Part shown: positions 12,213-30,900 of the stretch, piece by piece
Numbering within the stretch: position 1 is the first letter of the stretch
Layout: every line of letters begins with the position of its first letter
Assembly: GCA_029216955.1 (NCBI GenBank)
Contig: JANAVB010005597.1
Coordinates: forward strand, 42,775,811-42,839,810
Length of the DNA: 64,000 nucleotides
Direction of reading: 5' to 3'
DNA from: Iris pallida
Taxonomy: Eukaryota > Streptophyta > Magnoliopsida > Asparagales > Iridaceae
Notes under the pieces: generated by a model
The model's database searches: none
What the model was told of the DNA's origin: nothing
The model's input: the letters and a program-made list of their open reading frames with translations, nothing else
Program-made: the position numbers and the translations under genes

Positions 12213-12304
12213 TGTAGGAAATAATAATGCCTTGTTCTCATTGCTAGGGTTTGTTACAATATATATAGTGTCTACATTTGGGCTTATGGGCCATATTTAT
12301 ATAT
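12213..12304 (-). mobile_element. copia 5' LTR, proximal part
   Basis: The LTR end next to the primer-binding site (minus-strand ...TATTTCCTACA). About 90 AT-rich bases can be followed before the inverted-repeat element at 12305 begins. Whether the LTR resumes at 13304 could not be decided, because no partner LTR is in the window. Confidence 0.6.
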
Positions 12305-13303
12305 AGAGAAATTTTGAGTGGCACCCCACTTTATTTTACCATATTTAAGGTGCACCCCACAAGTTTGCACAAATGTAAGTTATCCTCCACTTTTGACGGA
12401 TTCCGTCCTTCTTTAACGGTCAACTCCTTTGACCCTTTTTTTTTGACGAAAATGCCCTCTTCTCTACCCCGAGCCCCCTGTGCGCGTGCCTCCGCAGGCT
12501 GCCGCCCACGCCCCGGCCCACCCCCGCGTCCCCCTCCACCTCCCCTCCCCCACCCCCCCCCCCCCCCCGCGCTGCCCGTCGTGACGTCGTTGTTGCCGCC
12601 GCCGCTGTTTCCAGAGCTTGGTCTGCAAACTCCTTGAACCTGTGCTCCAGGCACTGCTTGTAGTGTTCCTTGGTTAGGCCCTCCACTTTGTCCATGAACT
12701 CGTGTGATATTCCCATGGTTCAGAAGCTAGTTGGGATAACAAGAAATTTATCAGTGTTGGTTCTTTTGTTAGAGAAAGGAAAGTAGAAGAAAAATAATAT
12801 TTATAACTCCAATCCGATTGAAGCTAGCCGACATGTACAATTCCGTCGATGAGCCGCTTCTTCTTCTTCGATGAGCCGATTATACAATTAACCCCAATCC
12901 CATGGTTCAGATTAGGTTTCTATCAGTGTTGGTTCAGAACTGTATAGATTTTGGGTTTAAAACCCCAATCAACTGCTCTTTTTCAAGAGAAGAAGAAGCG
13001 GCTCATCAAAAAAATTGGAAGAGAAAAGAGCTCAAAGTCGAAAGAGTCAGTAAGAGCGATTGAAGCTAGCCGACGTGTACAATTCCGTCGCCGTCGCCGG
13101 AGACGGGGGGGGGGGGGGGGGGGGGGGGGAGGGGTGGAGGGGGAAGAGGAAAGAAGAAAGAGGAAGGAGCAAGGGTATTTTCGTCTAAGAATTTTTTTTT
13201 GACGGTTACCGTCCAAAGTGGGGGGTAACTTACATTTGTGCAAACTTGTGGGGTGCACCTTAAATATGGTAAAATAAAGTGGGGTGCCACTCAAAATTTC
13301 TCT
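12305..13303. mobile_element. 1.0-kb terminal-inverted-repeat element (MULE-like), possible gene-fragment carrier
   Basis: The first ~100 bases (AGAGAAATTTTGAGTGGCAC...) recur inverted at 13195-13303, including AAGTTTGCACAAATGTAAGT. Weaker inverted similarity (a GACGGATTCCGTC-type box, then GACGAAAATGCCC) reaches ~200 bases inward. No target duplication is visible, so superfamily is uncertain; MULE-like is a guess from the long TIRs. Inside are poly-C (12543-12558) and poly-G (13107-13128) runs, a duplicated segment (12816-12850 and 13047-13082), and at 12716-12590 minus a frame starting MGISHEFMDKVEGLTKEHYK that looks like a captured exon. I do not recognise its parent gene. Confidence 0.7.
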
Positions 13304-13478
13304 TAAGTTTTCCTATTATACAGTAGAATAGATATATAGTTGTTGTCAATCCCTAAATTTACGATTTTGCCCCTACTTTGAGGAGGAAGGCTGCAATAAG
13401 CACCATTTTATATCAGCAACTCGATTTCTCTTCTCCTTCGTTGAAATCGATCGAAAGTGGTCTTTCGTGTTTGCATCC

Positions 13479-22394
<8,916 letters not shown>

Positions 22395-22455
22395 AGAAGT
22401 GAACTATCCCAGTCTTCCCGTTTCTTGTCTTGATCAAGACTGCTAGAATTGTTTA

Positions 22456-22461
22456 AATAAA
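22456..22461 (+). terminator. NDUFS8 polyadenylation signal (AATAAA)
   Basis: AATAAA lies 62 bases after the NDUFS8 stop codon in otherwise noncoding sequence. It is the nearest canonical signal. Confidence 0.5.
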
Positions 22462-22872
22462 AGGCAGTTCAGTTTGTCTAAAGCTGATTTTTTTGTGCCA
22501 ATCAAACAGAAATCCGTCTATTGCTTTGCAATGATGAATGGAAGAAACAGAAGAACACACTTTTTATGCTTGATTCTCTCTATATTGCTCTTTCGTGCGT
22601 TTGCACCAGCATCATTCTTCTTTTTCTCGTCGTCTGTGTTGTCTTGCTTTACATGAGTATCAGAGTCCATAATCCAAGTAACAATCTGTTTGGCGAACGA
22701 TTTGGGTTTCAGGATCAATTTGTCTAACAAAGAAAAGGTAAACTCCAAACCAAACATATTTTCTTTTTACTTGAAAGTCTAAATTTAGGCAAATTATAAG
22801 GGCACATGCAAAGTTGATCAGGGCTAGCCAAAAGTAAATTTTAATTTATTTACAAGTTTGCCATTGAAAAAA

Positions 22873-24852
22873 GGGGAAATTTATTAAATGTCCAAAAAAC
22901 GAAAAAGTTTTATGAAAAATTCACCGCGCAATAACATTTTATCGCGTGCCCAGAATTAGCAAAAAATATATAAAGAGAGTTCTGAATGACCTTTTTGACC
23001 TTCCTTCTAATTTATTGAAAACACACGAAACTACTCTTAAAAAAACGTTTCGATACTTCATCTTCTTCCATACGCTACTCACTTTCGAATCTAGGTTTTT
23101 TTTTTTCCTCAAAAATCTTCAAAAACTCGTCGAAAAATTTCGGAAAGACCGAGACAAACGGCAAAAGTGCTAAAACGGAGGTCCAAACATCTTTTTTTGC
23201 GATTCTAAAATTTCGAAAGGCCGTCTAACTGTAAAACTGTTAATCTCAGGTTCTTCGAAGATACGCTCATTTTGCAACAAATCGGACCTCGTTTCGACCT
23301 CTCAGTCAAAAGTTATGTCCCTCCAAAGTTTCAGCTGACCATAAAATGCAGGAGAATGACCATTCTCTGTGTTAGAACACGAAGAATGTTAATTTCGCAT
23401 GAGGGTGGCCATTCTCCGTGTTAGTAACACGGAGAATGGCATTTTACGTCTTAATTTACACGGAGAATGGCCATTCTCTGTATTAGTAACACGGAGAATG
23501 GCATTCTCCGTCTTAATTTACACGGAGAAATGGCCATTCTCCGTGCTAAATTACACGGAGAATGACCATTTTCCGTCTTAATTTACACGGAGAATGGTCA
23601 TTCTCCGTGTAATTTAGCACGGAGAATGGTCATTCCAGTGTTAAAACGCAGGAGAATGGTCATTCTCCGTGTTAGAAATACGGAGAACGCCATTCTCCGT
23701 GTTAAATAACACGGAGAATAGTCATTCCAGTGTTAAAACACAGGAGAATGACCATTCTCCGTGTTAGAAATACGGAGAACGCCATTCTCCGTGTTAAATA
23801 ACACGGAGAATGATATTCTCCGTCTTAATTTACACGGAGAATAGTCATTCCAGTGTTATAACGCAGGAGAATGGCCATTCTCCGTCTTAATTTACACGGA
23901 GAATGGACATATTTTTCCGTGTAAATTTACACGAAGAATGACCATTCTCCGTCTTAATTTACACGGAGAATGGTCATTCTCCGTGTAATTTAGCACGGAG
24001 AATGGTCATTCCAGTGTTAAAACGCAGGAGAATGGCCATTCTCCGTATTAAATAACACGGAGAACGCCATTCTCCGTGTTAATTTACACGGAGAATGGCA
24101 TTCTCCGTGTTAAAACGTATGAGAATGATCATTCTCTGTGTAATTTAGTACGGAGAATGGCATTCTTCGTGCTAAATTACACGGAGAATGACCATTCTCC
24201 GTGCTAAATTACACGAAGAATGGTCATTCAAATGTTAAAACACAGGAGAATGATCATTCTCCGTGTTAATTTACACGAAGAATGGCATTCTCCGTGTTAA
24301 AATGCAGGAGAATGACTATTCTTCGTGTTATATCGACGGAGAACAGTTGACAAAAACCTAATTTTTTATTTTTTTGTTTTGTGGAAAAAAATTTGACATG
24401 AATAAAAATTCAAGAGCTTTCGTTCTTCTTTCAAAACGATGCTAACTCTTATGAAAAAGAAGAAGAAGAAGATCTTCTCTTCATAATTGACCTAATTGTC
24501 GGAAGAGAATAAGAAGAAGAAGAAGAAGATGAGCAATGATCGGAGTTCGACTGAAAAAAAAAGTATTGTGAACTATGAACGATCTTTGCAATCTCTGCTG
24601 AAGATGAGAACAATAGAATTCAGATCTCTCGTGAAGAAGAAGAAGAAGAAGACAACCAGAATCGCAATCCAAATCTGAGTTTGTGCGGAGGGGTAGTTAT
24701 GATATTAATTTTGTAAATACAGAACATCTAAAGGGAATCTTGGAATACTTAACATGAAAATATATAATTCTGGGCATTTCATAAAGCCCATCCTGTTGGT
24801 GGGTTTTTCATAAAAACCAACCCCCGGAATTGGGTTTCTCAACAATTTCCAG
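22873..24852. mobile_element. nested MULE-like element with perfect 9-bp target duplication
   Basis: TTGAAAAAA stands at 22864-22872 and again at 24853-24861. Removing 22873-24852 rejoins sequence that is continuous in the related MULE. The ends are degenerate inverted repeats over ~110 bases, including TTTTATGAAAAATTCACC against TTTTATGAAAAACCCACC, and GCCCAGAATTA at both ends. Half of it is the hairpin array. No transposase is seen; purine repeats near 24460-24650 give only low-complexity frames. Confidence 0.85.
23341..24345. repeat. palindromic minisatellite, CACGGAGAATG / CATTCTCCGTG
   Basis: About 1 kb made of repeated ~24-base near-perfect hairpins, CACGGAGAATGG next to CCATTCTCCGTG, joined by AT-rich linkers such as TTAATTTA. 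Dozens of half-sites alternate in orientation. Variants include CGCAGGAGAATG and a CCAGTGTTAAAA linker, and higher-order repeats recur (for example 23640-23720 with 23722-23815). Both strands can fold along the whole array. Confidence 0.95.
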
Positions 24853-24887
24853 TTGAAAAAATTACTCAGGGCTAGCCAACATGTGAG

Positions 24888-24895
24888 TATATAAG
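24888..24895 (+). promoter_or_regulatory. TATA box retained in the MULE derivative
   Basis: TATATAAG, followed by a CT-rich leader, lies where the full MULE has TATAAATA upstream of its transposase. No transposase follows here. Confidence 0.4.
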
Positions 24896-25271
24896 TCAAC
24901 TTTTTATTTTTTTTTACTCTCCTCTCTTTCCTCACAAGAAGAAGAAGAAGAAGAACAAGAAGAAAGAAGAACAAGAAGAAGATGAAGAACAAGAACATCA
25001 ATTTTTTCAAACCTAGTTTATTTTAATTTTTTGCTCTCTTCTAATTTCTCAGATCTCTTTCTCCAAACCCTAATTTATTTTTCTTCTTGTTTGGACATTA
25101 TGGATGAAACCCTAGTTGTAGAGAAATTGGGTTATCAAATCTATCAAATATATTAATCTATTAGTCTATTAACCAATTTTTTTTTATTAATAGAAGAATT
25201 ATGCATGAAATCCTAGTTATAGAAGAAAACTATGGAAGAAATCCTAGTTGTAGAAGAATTGGGTTCATATC

Positions 25272-25564
25272 AGGACTGCCACAATTTCTGACAGTCCTAC
25301 AAGTATTGAGGACTGCCAGAAATTGTGGCAGTCTTGAAATAGACTCGATGTACAACAGGACTGCCACAATTGCTGGCAGTCCTAGAAGTACTGAGGACTG
25401 CCAGGAATTGTGACAGTCCTGAAAGGGACATGCTCTGCAGCAGGACTGCCACAATTTCTGGCAGTCCTAGACATATTGAGGACTGCCAGAAATTGAGGCA
25501 GTCCTGAAAGATACTTGCTGTACAGCAAGTTCTTTTCAGGACTGCCACAATTTCTGGCAGTCCT
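25272..25564. repeat. AGGACTGCC hairpin array in the MULE derivative
   Basis: Six to seven hairpins of the form AGGACTGCCA-(CAATTTC or GAAATTG)-TGGCAGTCCT, separated by 15-25 bases, repeat about every 85 bases. Loop sequences alternate with their complements, so neighbouring hairpins can also pair with each other. The stem is the same word as in the 7.85-kb MULE. Confidence 0.95.
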
Positions 25565-26707
25565 AAAGTCAAAATTTTTGAATGAAAAAAACATGTTAGG
25601 ATTTATTTCAATCTTGATAATAGAGTGAAATATACATTTTACGGTTTATTTACATGCATTCTTTGTGAGGAAAGAAGTATTTAAGCTTTATTTTCATGCA
25701 TTTTAGGGTTTATTTAATTTTTTGGGTGCCATAGAAATTGGGAAAGAGAAGGAAACTAGGGTTTTGATGGAGATGGTGATGATGGAAATGGTGGAGAAGA
25801 AGAAGATGAGAAGAAAACTAGGATTTTGATGGAGATGTGAGAATGGAAATGGTGGAGAAGAAGAAGATGGATAGAAGAAGAAGAAGAAAGTTAGGGTTTG
25901 TGAAGAGAGAGAGAGTGAAATTTAGAAATGAGATTGATTTTTGGGGTTTGGGGAGTGTGGGATTTGGACAGCCCCCTGAGTGGAATATTTTGATAGCCCG
26001 AGTAAAATCTCCTCAAATCTGGCTAGTCCTAATCCTGGCTAGCTCCGATCAAAATGTTATGTGCCTTATAATTTGCCTAAATTTAAGCCCGCTGGGACTT
26101 GAGATGAGTGAAGTTTGTAGAGGCATGTAGACGAACTCGAGAACTTCTCATTCTCTTCTTGTAGGTTTACTAGAAGTCGTGAATGTTGCGAGTGTTTTTA
26201 TACTTGCATAACAATTTATTTTAAAATAATATAAAATATTTTGAAGTAAATTTATTTTTGAGGTGATATTTATTGTAGTTGGAAGTGTGTAATTGTTAGT
26301 GGTTAATAATTATGCTAGGGAAGAGATGTGTAATTTATGTATTTTATTTTAGTTAATTTAAGCGTATCTTATATATCTAAAATGGAAGAGGATCACTTTT
26401 GGAACTTATGAAAGTTCTATGATAAAACCTATTATTTATAAGATATAAAATTATTGTTTAGTTATTTATTACAACATGATTATAAGATAGGTTGTTTTCT
26501 ATTTTGAAATGAACATTTGGGTTTTTTGTGAATCTCGAAAATGCTAAAAACAGCAAATGCCAAACACTTATGCATCAGTTTCGGCTTGCAATACGACCAA
26601 AATTCTAGGAAAACTCGTGAGTTTCTAATTTCCAAACTCGGCCATGAGAAGTCGTTAGATTATATTTATCCGAACTCTTGATTTTCTCAACCAGTTTTAA
26701 AAAAAAA

Positions 26708-26944
26708 ACTAAATTATAACTTGATACATTCAGCTATTCCAAATGTTCAACCTAATACCCTCAACTTTCATAAGTACTAACTTTATAACCTCTCTCCAAA
26801 AAATTTAGGTATATTTATTATTATTATTTAACGTTGAAACTAACGGTATTAAGTTGAGAGATTGTATTAAGTTAGTACGTATAAAAGTTGAAGGTATTAA
26901 GTTGAAAATGTGTAATAGTTGAGGGTATCAAGATGTAATTTAGT
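26708..26944. mobile_element. 237-bp foldback MITE
   Basis: The outer ~85 bases on each side are inverted copies: ACTAAATTATAACTTGATAC on the left against ACTAAATTACATCTTGATAC read back from the right, and then TAATACC(C/T)TCAACTTT blocks. No coding capacity. No clear target duplication. Confidence 0.7.
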
Positions 26945-27118
26945 CCCAAAAATCTACACTTTCAATTTTAGTGAAATTCATGTGTTACATACATATTTAA
27001 TGTTATTATTATAAGTTTTTATTCGAATTTTTGTAGTCGAATTACAATTTGAAGTAGAACTTTTTTGTTAATTTTAAATGGAACCAACTGACATTAGAAA
27101 AGGAATTATATACTTATT

Positions 27119-27287
27119 CGGAGCTGCTACTTGGACCGCCGCGGGACTGGCCTGTGCTGGTCCGCGGCCACACGGGACGTCGGTATTGGCCTTCCAGCCA
27201 AGGATGGATCCGCATTAGTAGGAAGGCTAATGGTTGGCCGTCACGTGGCACGAACCAGTTCCGCGGGAGGTCAAAATAGGCTTTCCG
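27119..27287. mobile_element. 169-bp MITE with 9-bp target duplication
   Basis: Flanked by ATACTTATT at 27110-27118 and 27288-27296. The ends CGGAGCTGCTAC and CAAAATAGGCTTTCCG match the family seen at 20854-21006. GC-rich inside, with an inverted CCGCGGGACTGG/CCAGTTCCGCGG pair. Confidence 0.8.
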
Positions 27288-27379
27288 ATACTTATTAGTC
27301 GCCCCTCGCATTGTTTGTAGGGGTAAGCATTATTCGGTTTTGAACCGAATAAAGAACCGAACCGAACCAAATTAGCAAA

Positions 27380-30300
27380 TGTCACGCCCCGGAACCAGAA
27401 TACTGGAGAGCGGGGGAATGACTCAGCCAGCTACGTATTACGGGTAGATGAATACCGTATAATACGATCAATGCTGTCTAACCAGACGAGGGGGGTGCAT
27501 ACTACATAAAGGTCTCACTATGGTCACTTCACATCTATTGTCTCAATCATTCGAACAAGAAACAGTAATAGAGAACATGTAAGATAAAGCAGTAAGGCGT
27601 CCCAAACGCTCTGTCAAAATGTTCTTGATATCTGGCTTTACAAAACATAGCCAGATCTGATGTAGCAAAAATATACACAATTGTTATCAGCTGCAGTCTG
27701 ACTTTAGTTACAATTATGTAAAAGTAAGTACAAGACAATCCGACTAACATGTCGGTGCCAAACGGCAAAATATAAAGTAAGTAACAAAACGAGCGGGGAA
27801 GTAAGGAACCCACTCGAGTTCTCCTGCGATCATTCCTCTAGTATTGACCATCTTGGAGGTGGAAGTAAGCTGGGTCCTCGGGAACCGGCTCTAAATCTGG
27901 CCATGCAAAACCAGAGAGGTTAGACCTCTAATAGCAAGTACCGCAAGGAAGCACGATATGAGGCATTAAACCAGTAAATAAGAGAATATAATAATAGATC
28001 TCTGCTCGCTACTGGGATTCACGTGACATCACGACACTTCGAACCAACCTCCCAACCAAACAAGGACAGAAGTTGGCCCGTCATGTCATGATGCTCTGAT
28101 CATCTCAGTTAGTTAACAGAGTAGGTACAGTACACAAACAAATCAACTTAAACGGCCATCCAACTCCTACGGCTTACTACTGTGAGTCCCAAGTTATCCT
28201 GGAATTATGCAATAAGGATTTCTCAGTTCTTACTATGGACAAGCAAGGCTAGTCTATCCAATCAATCAATTGCGCCAATCATGAATTAGACGAGTCCCAG
28301 CGGGACGCCCGTCATCAATATACAATATACAATAATATAAGCAGATACCGCTCCCTGTCCGTGTGGCAGATTTGCAGTATCTGTGGGAACCAGCCGGCCT
28401 GTTGGGCACTAATAGTCCCAAAGAGGGCTGCCATATAAGAACTCAGGAATTCATTCTCTCCATGCAATCATTATTTTATTTAACTTAATAGTCTCTACGT
28501 TGAGTGAAATCCCATGCCGTGGATCATGGTCATTCGGAATGAGTACTTTCGTACGGGGTACGATATGCACAACTCTACAACGATGCCCGTGCGGTTAGGT
28601 TGTAGGTCTTACATAGCGTAATGCAACAATCCAAACTAACCACGGAACAATCATGCCTTGACCATAAAGTACACATGCTTCTTTTATAGTAAAATAAATA
28701 AATAAATAAATTGAAGCCTGCATGTATGCATGTATGTCAAGATTCGGGAATCGGCCAATCGATTATAGTAGTTCATACTTAATATGAACGTGTCTCATTC
28801 ATTCATTTCAATAAGACGACTAGCCAGTCTCTTAGTTCCATCTAGGAACGCATGATCAATAATTAATCAAGATAACAATCAATGTTAATTAATGCCAAAT
28901 TCGGAAAATAAACATTGGGAAATAAATAATGCTTGGGAAATAAAGAATCTCATGCGCTGTGGGAAATGATTGGGAAATAAATAAATCTCATGCAGTGTGG
29001 AAAATGATTGGGGAATAAATAAATCTCATGCACTGTGGAAAATGATTGGGGAATAAATAAATCTCACGCACTGTGGGGAATGTTTGGGAAATAAAGAATC
29101 TCATGCGCTGTGGGAAAGGTTGGGAAATAAATAATATCATGCGCCTGAGGGAAATGATTGGGAAATAATTAAACTCATGCGCTGTGAAATAAGATTGGGA
29201 AATAAATAATATCATGCGCCTGAGGGAAATGATTGGGAAACAATTAAACTCATGCGCTGTGAAATAAGATTGGGAAATAAATAATCCATGCGCCTGAGGA
29301 ATGAGATTGGGAAATAAATAATCTCATGCGCCTGAGGAATGAGATTGGGAAATAAATAATCTCATGCGCCTGAGGAATGAGATTGTGGGAAATAAATATC
29401 ATGCGCTGTGGAATAAGATTGAGAAATAAATAATCCATGCGCCTGAGGAATGAGATTGTGGGAAATAAATATCATGCGCTGTGGAATAAGATTGAGAAAT
29501 AAATAATCCATGCGCCTGAGGAATGAGATTGTGGGAAATAAATATCATGTGCTGTGGAATAAGATTGAGAAATAAATAATCCATGCGCCTGAGGAATGAG
29601 ATTGTGGGAAATAAATATCATGCGCTGTGGGAAATAAATATCATGCGCCTGAGGGAAAGGATTGAGAAATAAATAAACTCATGCGCCTTGGCTGTGGAAA
29701 GTGATTGGGAAATAAATAAATTCATGCGCCTTGGCTGTGAGAAGTGATTGGGAAATAAATAAATCATGCGCCTTGGCTGTGGGAAGTGATTGGAAAATAA
29801 ATAACTCATGCGCCTTGGCTGTGGAAAGTGATTGGGAAATAAATAACTCATGCGCCTTGGCTGTGGAAAGTGATTGGAAAATAAATAACTCATGCGCCTT
29901 GGCTGTGGGAAGTGATGATTTGATGCGCTGTGGGAATAAAGATTCCATGCGCTGAGGAATGAAGATTTGATGCGGCTGTGGGAATAAAGATTTCCATGCG
30001 CTGAGGAATGAACATTTGATGCGGCTGTGACTGTTCTTCTTCTCCAAATTTTCTGAGAACAGAACCATGGGAACCATGGAGGCCATTGCTTCCAAGCTCC
30101 ATAAATCCTTCATCCCAAGCCCAAATATGGACTTCCATAGGTCAAAATTGGGTAGAACGAAATTCTCTACAACATGGAACCATCGAAACTTGAAGATAAC
30201 AAAGTTTACTAGATCAAAACCTAAGAAATCCGAAAATGTATCAAACTTAGATCTACAACAAATAAGCCATGGAAATTGAAAATGCTAAGTACTAAAGAGA

Positions 30301-30732
30301 CTTAGAATCAAATGAGGAAGATGATGGAACAATAATAATGGGGATCCATCATCAAGCAAGTTGGCACTTGCCTATCTCTTCTAGGTTGGTGGGAGAGTTA
30401 TGAGGAAGAAGAAGTGAAATGGAAAGAAGTAATGAAGAGAAAGAAATGATTTTGGGCTTTAAATGAAGGGGTGGTGGTAGGTGGGAGTATTGGGCCGGGT
30501 CCAATGGGTTCATCCAAGGCCAACCCGCAAGCAAAGCAAAGAGGTAAAAGCAGAAAATAAATGCAGGAATAAAAGTAGAAAATAAAGTGCAGAAATAAAA
30601 TTGCAGGAAATAAATTAACATGAAAATTTAAAGAACAGATTAATTAACTAACATAAATTTACAGAAATTTAAATACAGAATAATACATGGTAACTATTAA
30701 ATAAATACGTATTCTGGGAACGGGAAGTGACA
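27380..30732 (-). repeat. chromovirus 3' LTR
   Basis: Minus-strand ends TGTCACTTCCCG and GGGGCGTGACA. It is 3353 bp, slightly longer than the 5' copy because of extra minisatellite units at 28900-30030. It follows the polypurine tract of the internal region. Confidence 0.95.
28900..30030. repeat. LTR minisatellite (GGGAAATAAATAA-CTCATGCGC units), copy 1
   Basis: About 25-30 tandem units of 35-47 bases built from TTGGGAAATAAATAA, then CTCATGCGC and CTGTGG or CTGAGG. Sub-arrays differ, for example CCTTGGCTGTGG units at 29680-29920. The small open frames here are translations of the repeat, not genes. Confidence 0.9.
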
Positions 30733-30900
30733 TCTCTACCCTCCTTAGAAAAATTCCGTCCTCGGAATTTCAGATCCAAACATGATAGAAACATCGAAGC
30801 TAAACTAATCTAAGTACGATCAATTAAAGTAAGCAATTATTCCACAATATTAACAGTAAGAAACATATCCATGCTGAACATTCTACGACACCAAGCAATT

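Larger units (their letters stand above)
22780..26085. mobile_element. MULE-like deletion derivative (host of a nested element)
   Basis: The ends are inverted copies: TAAATTTAGGCAAATTATAA...GGGCTAGCC at 22780 and its complement near 26032-26085. Just inside, ACAAGTTTGCCATTGAAAAA matches the same position of the full MULE at 49380 (ACAAGTTTGCCATC), and both have GGGCAC and GGGCTAGCC in the termini. It keeps a TATATAAG box (24888-24895), a CT-rich leader and AGGACTGCC hairpins, but no transposase, so I read it as a non-autonomous relative. Small purine-rich frames near 25837-26130 are low complexity. No target duplication was found. Confidence 0.75.

Noticed and set aside
25272..25564. The AGGACTGCC and CACGGAGAATG arrays as CRISPR arrays
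   Set aside because: Plant nuclear context, no cas genes, and the units are palindromic with complementary linkers rather than unique spacers.
29250..30138. Repetitive frames (for example MSYLFPNHFPQPRR repeats) in the chromovirus LTRs
   Set aside because: They are translations of the LTR minisatellite and appear in both LTR copies.
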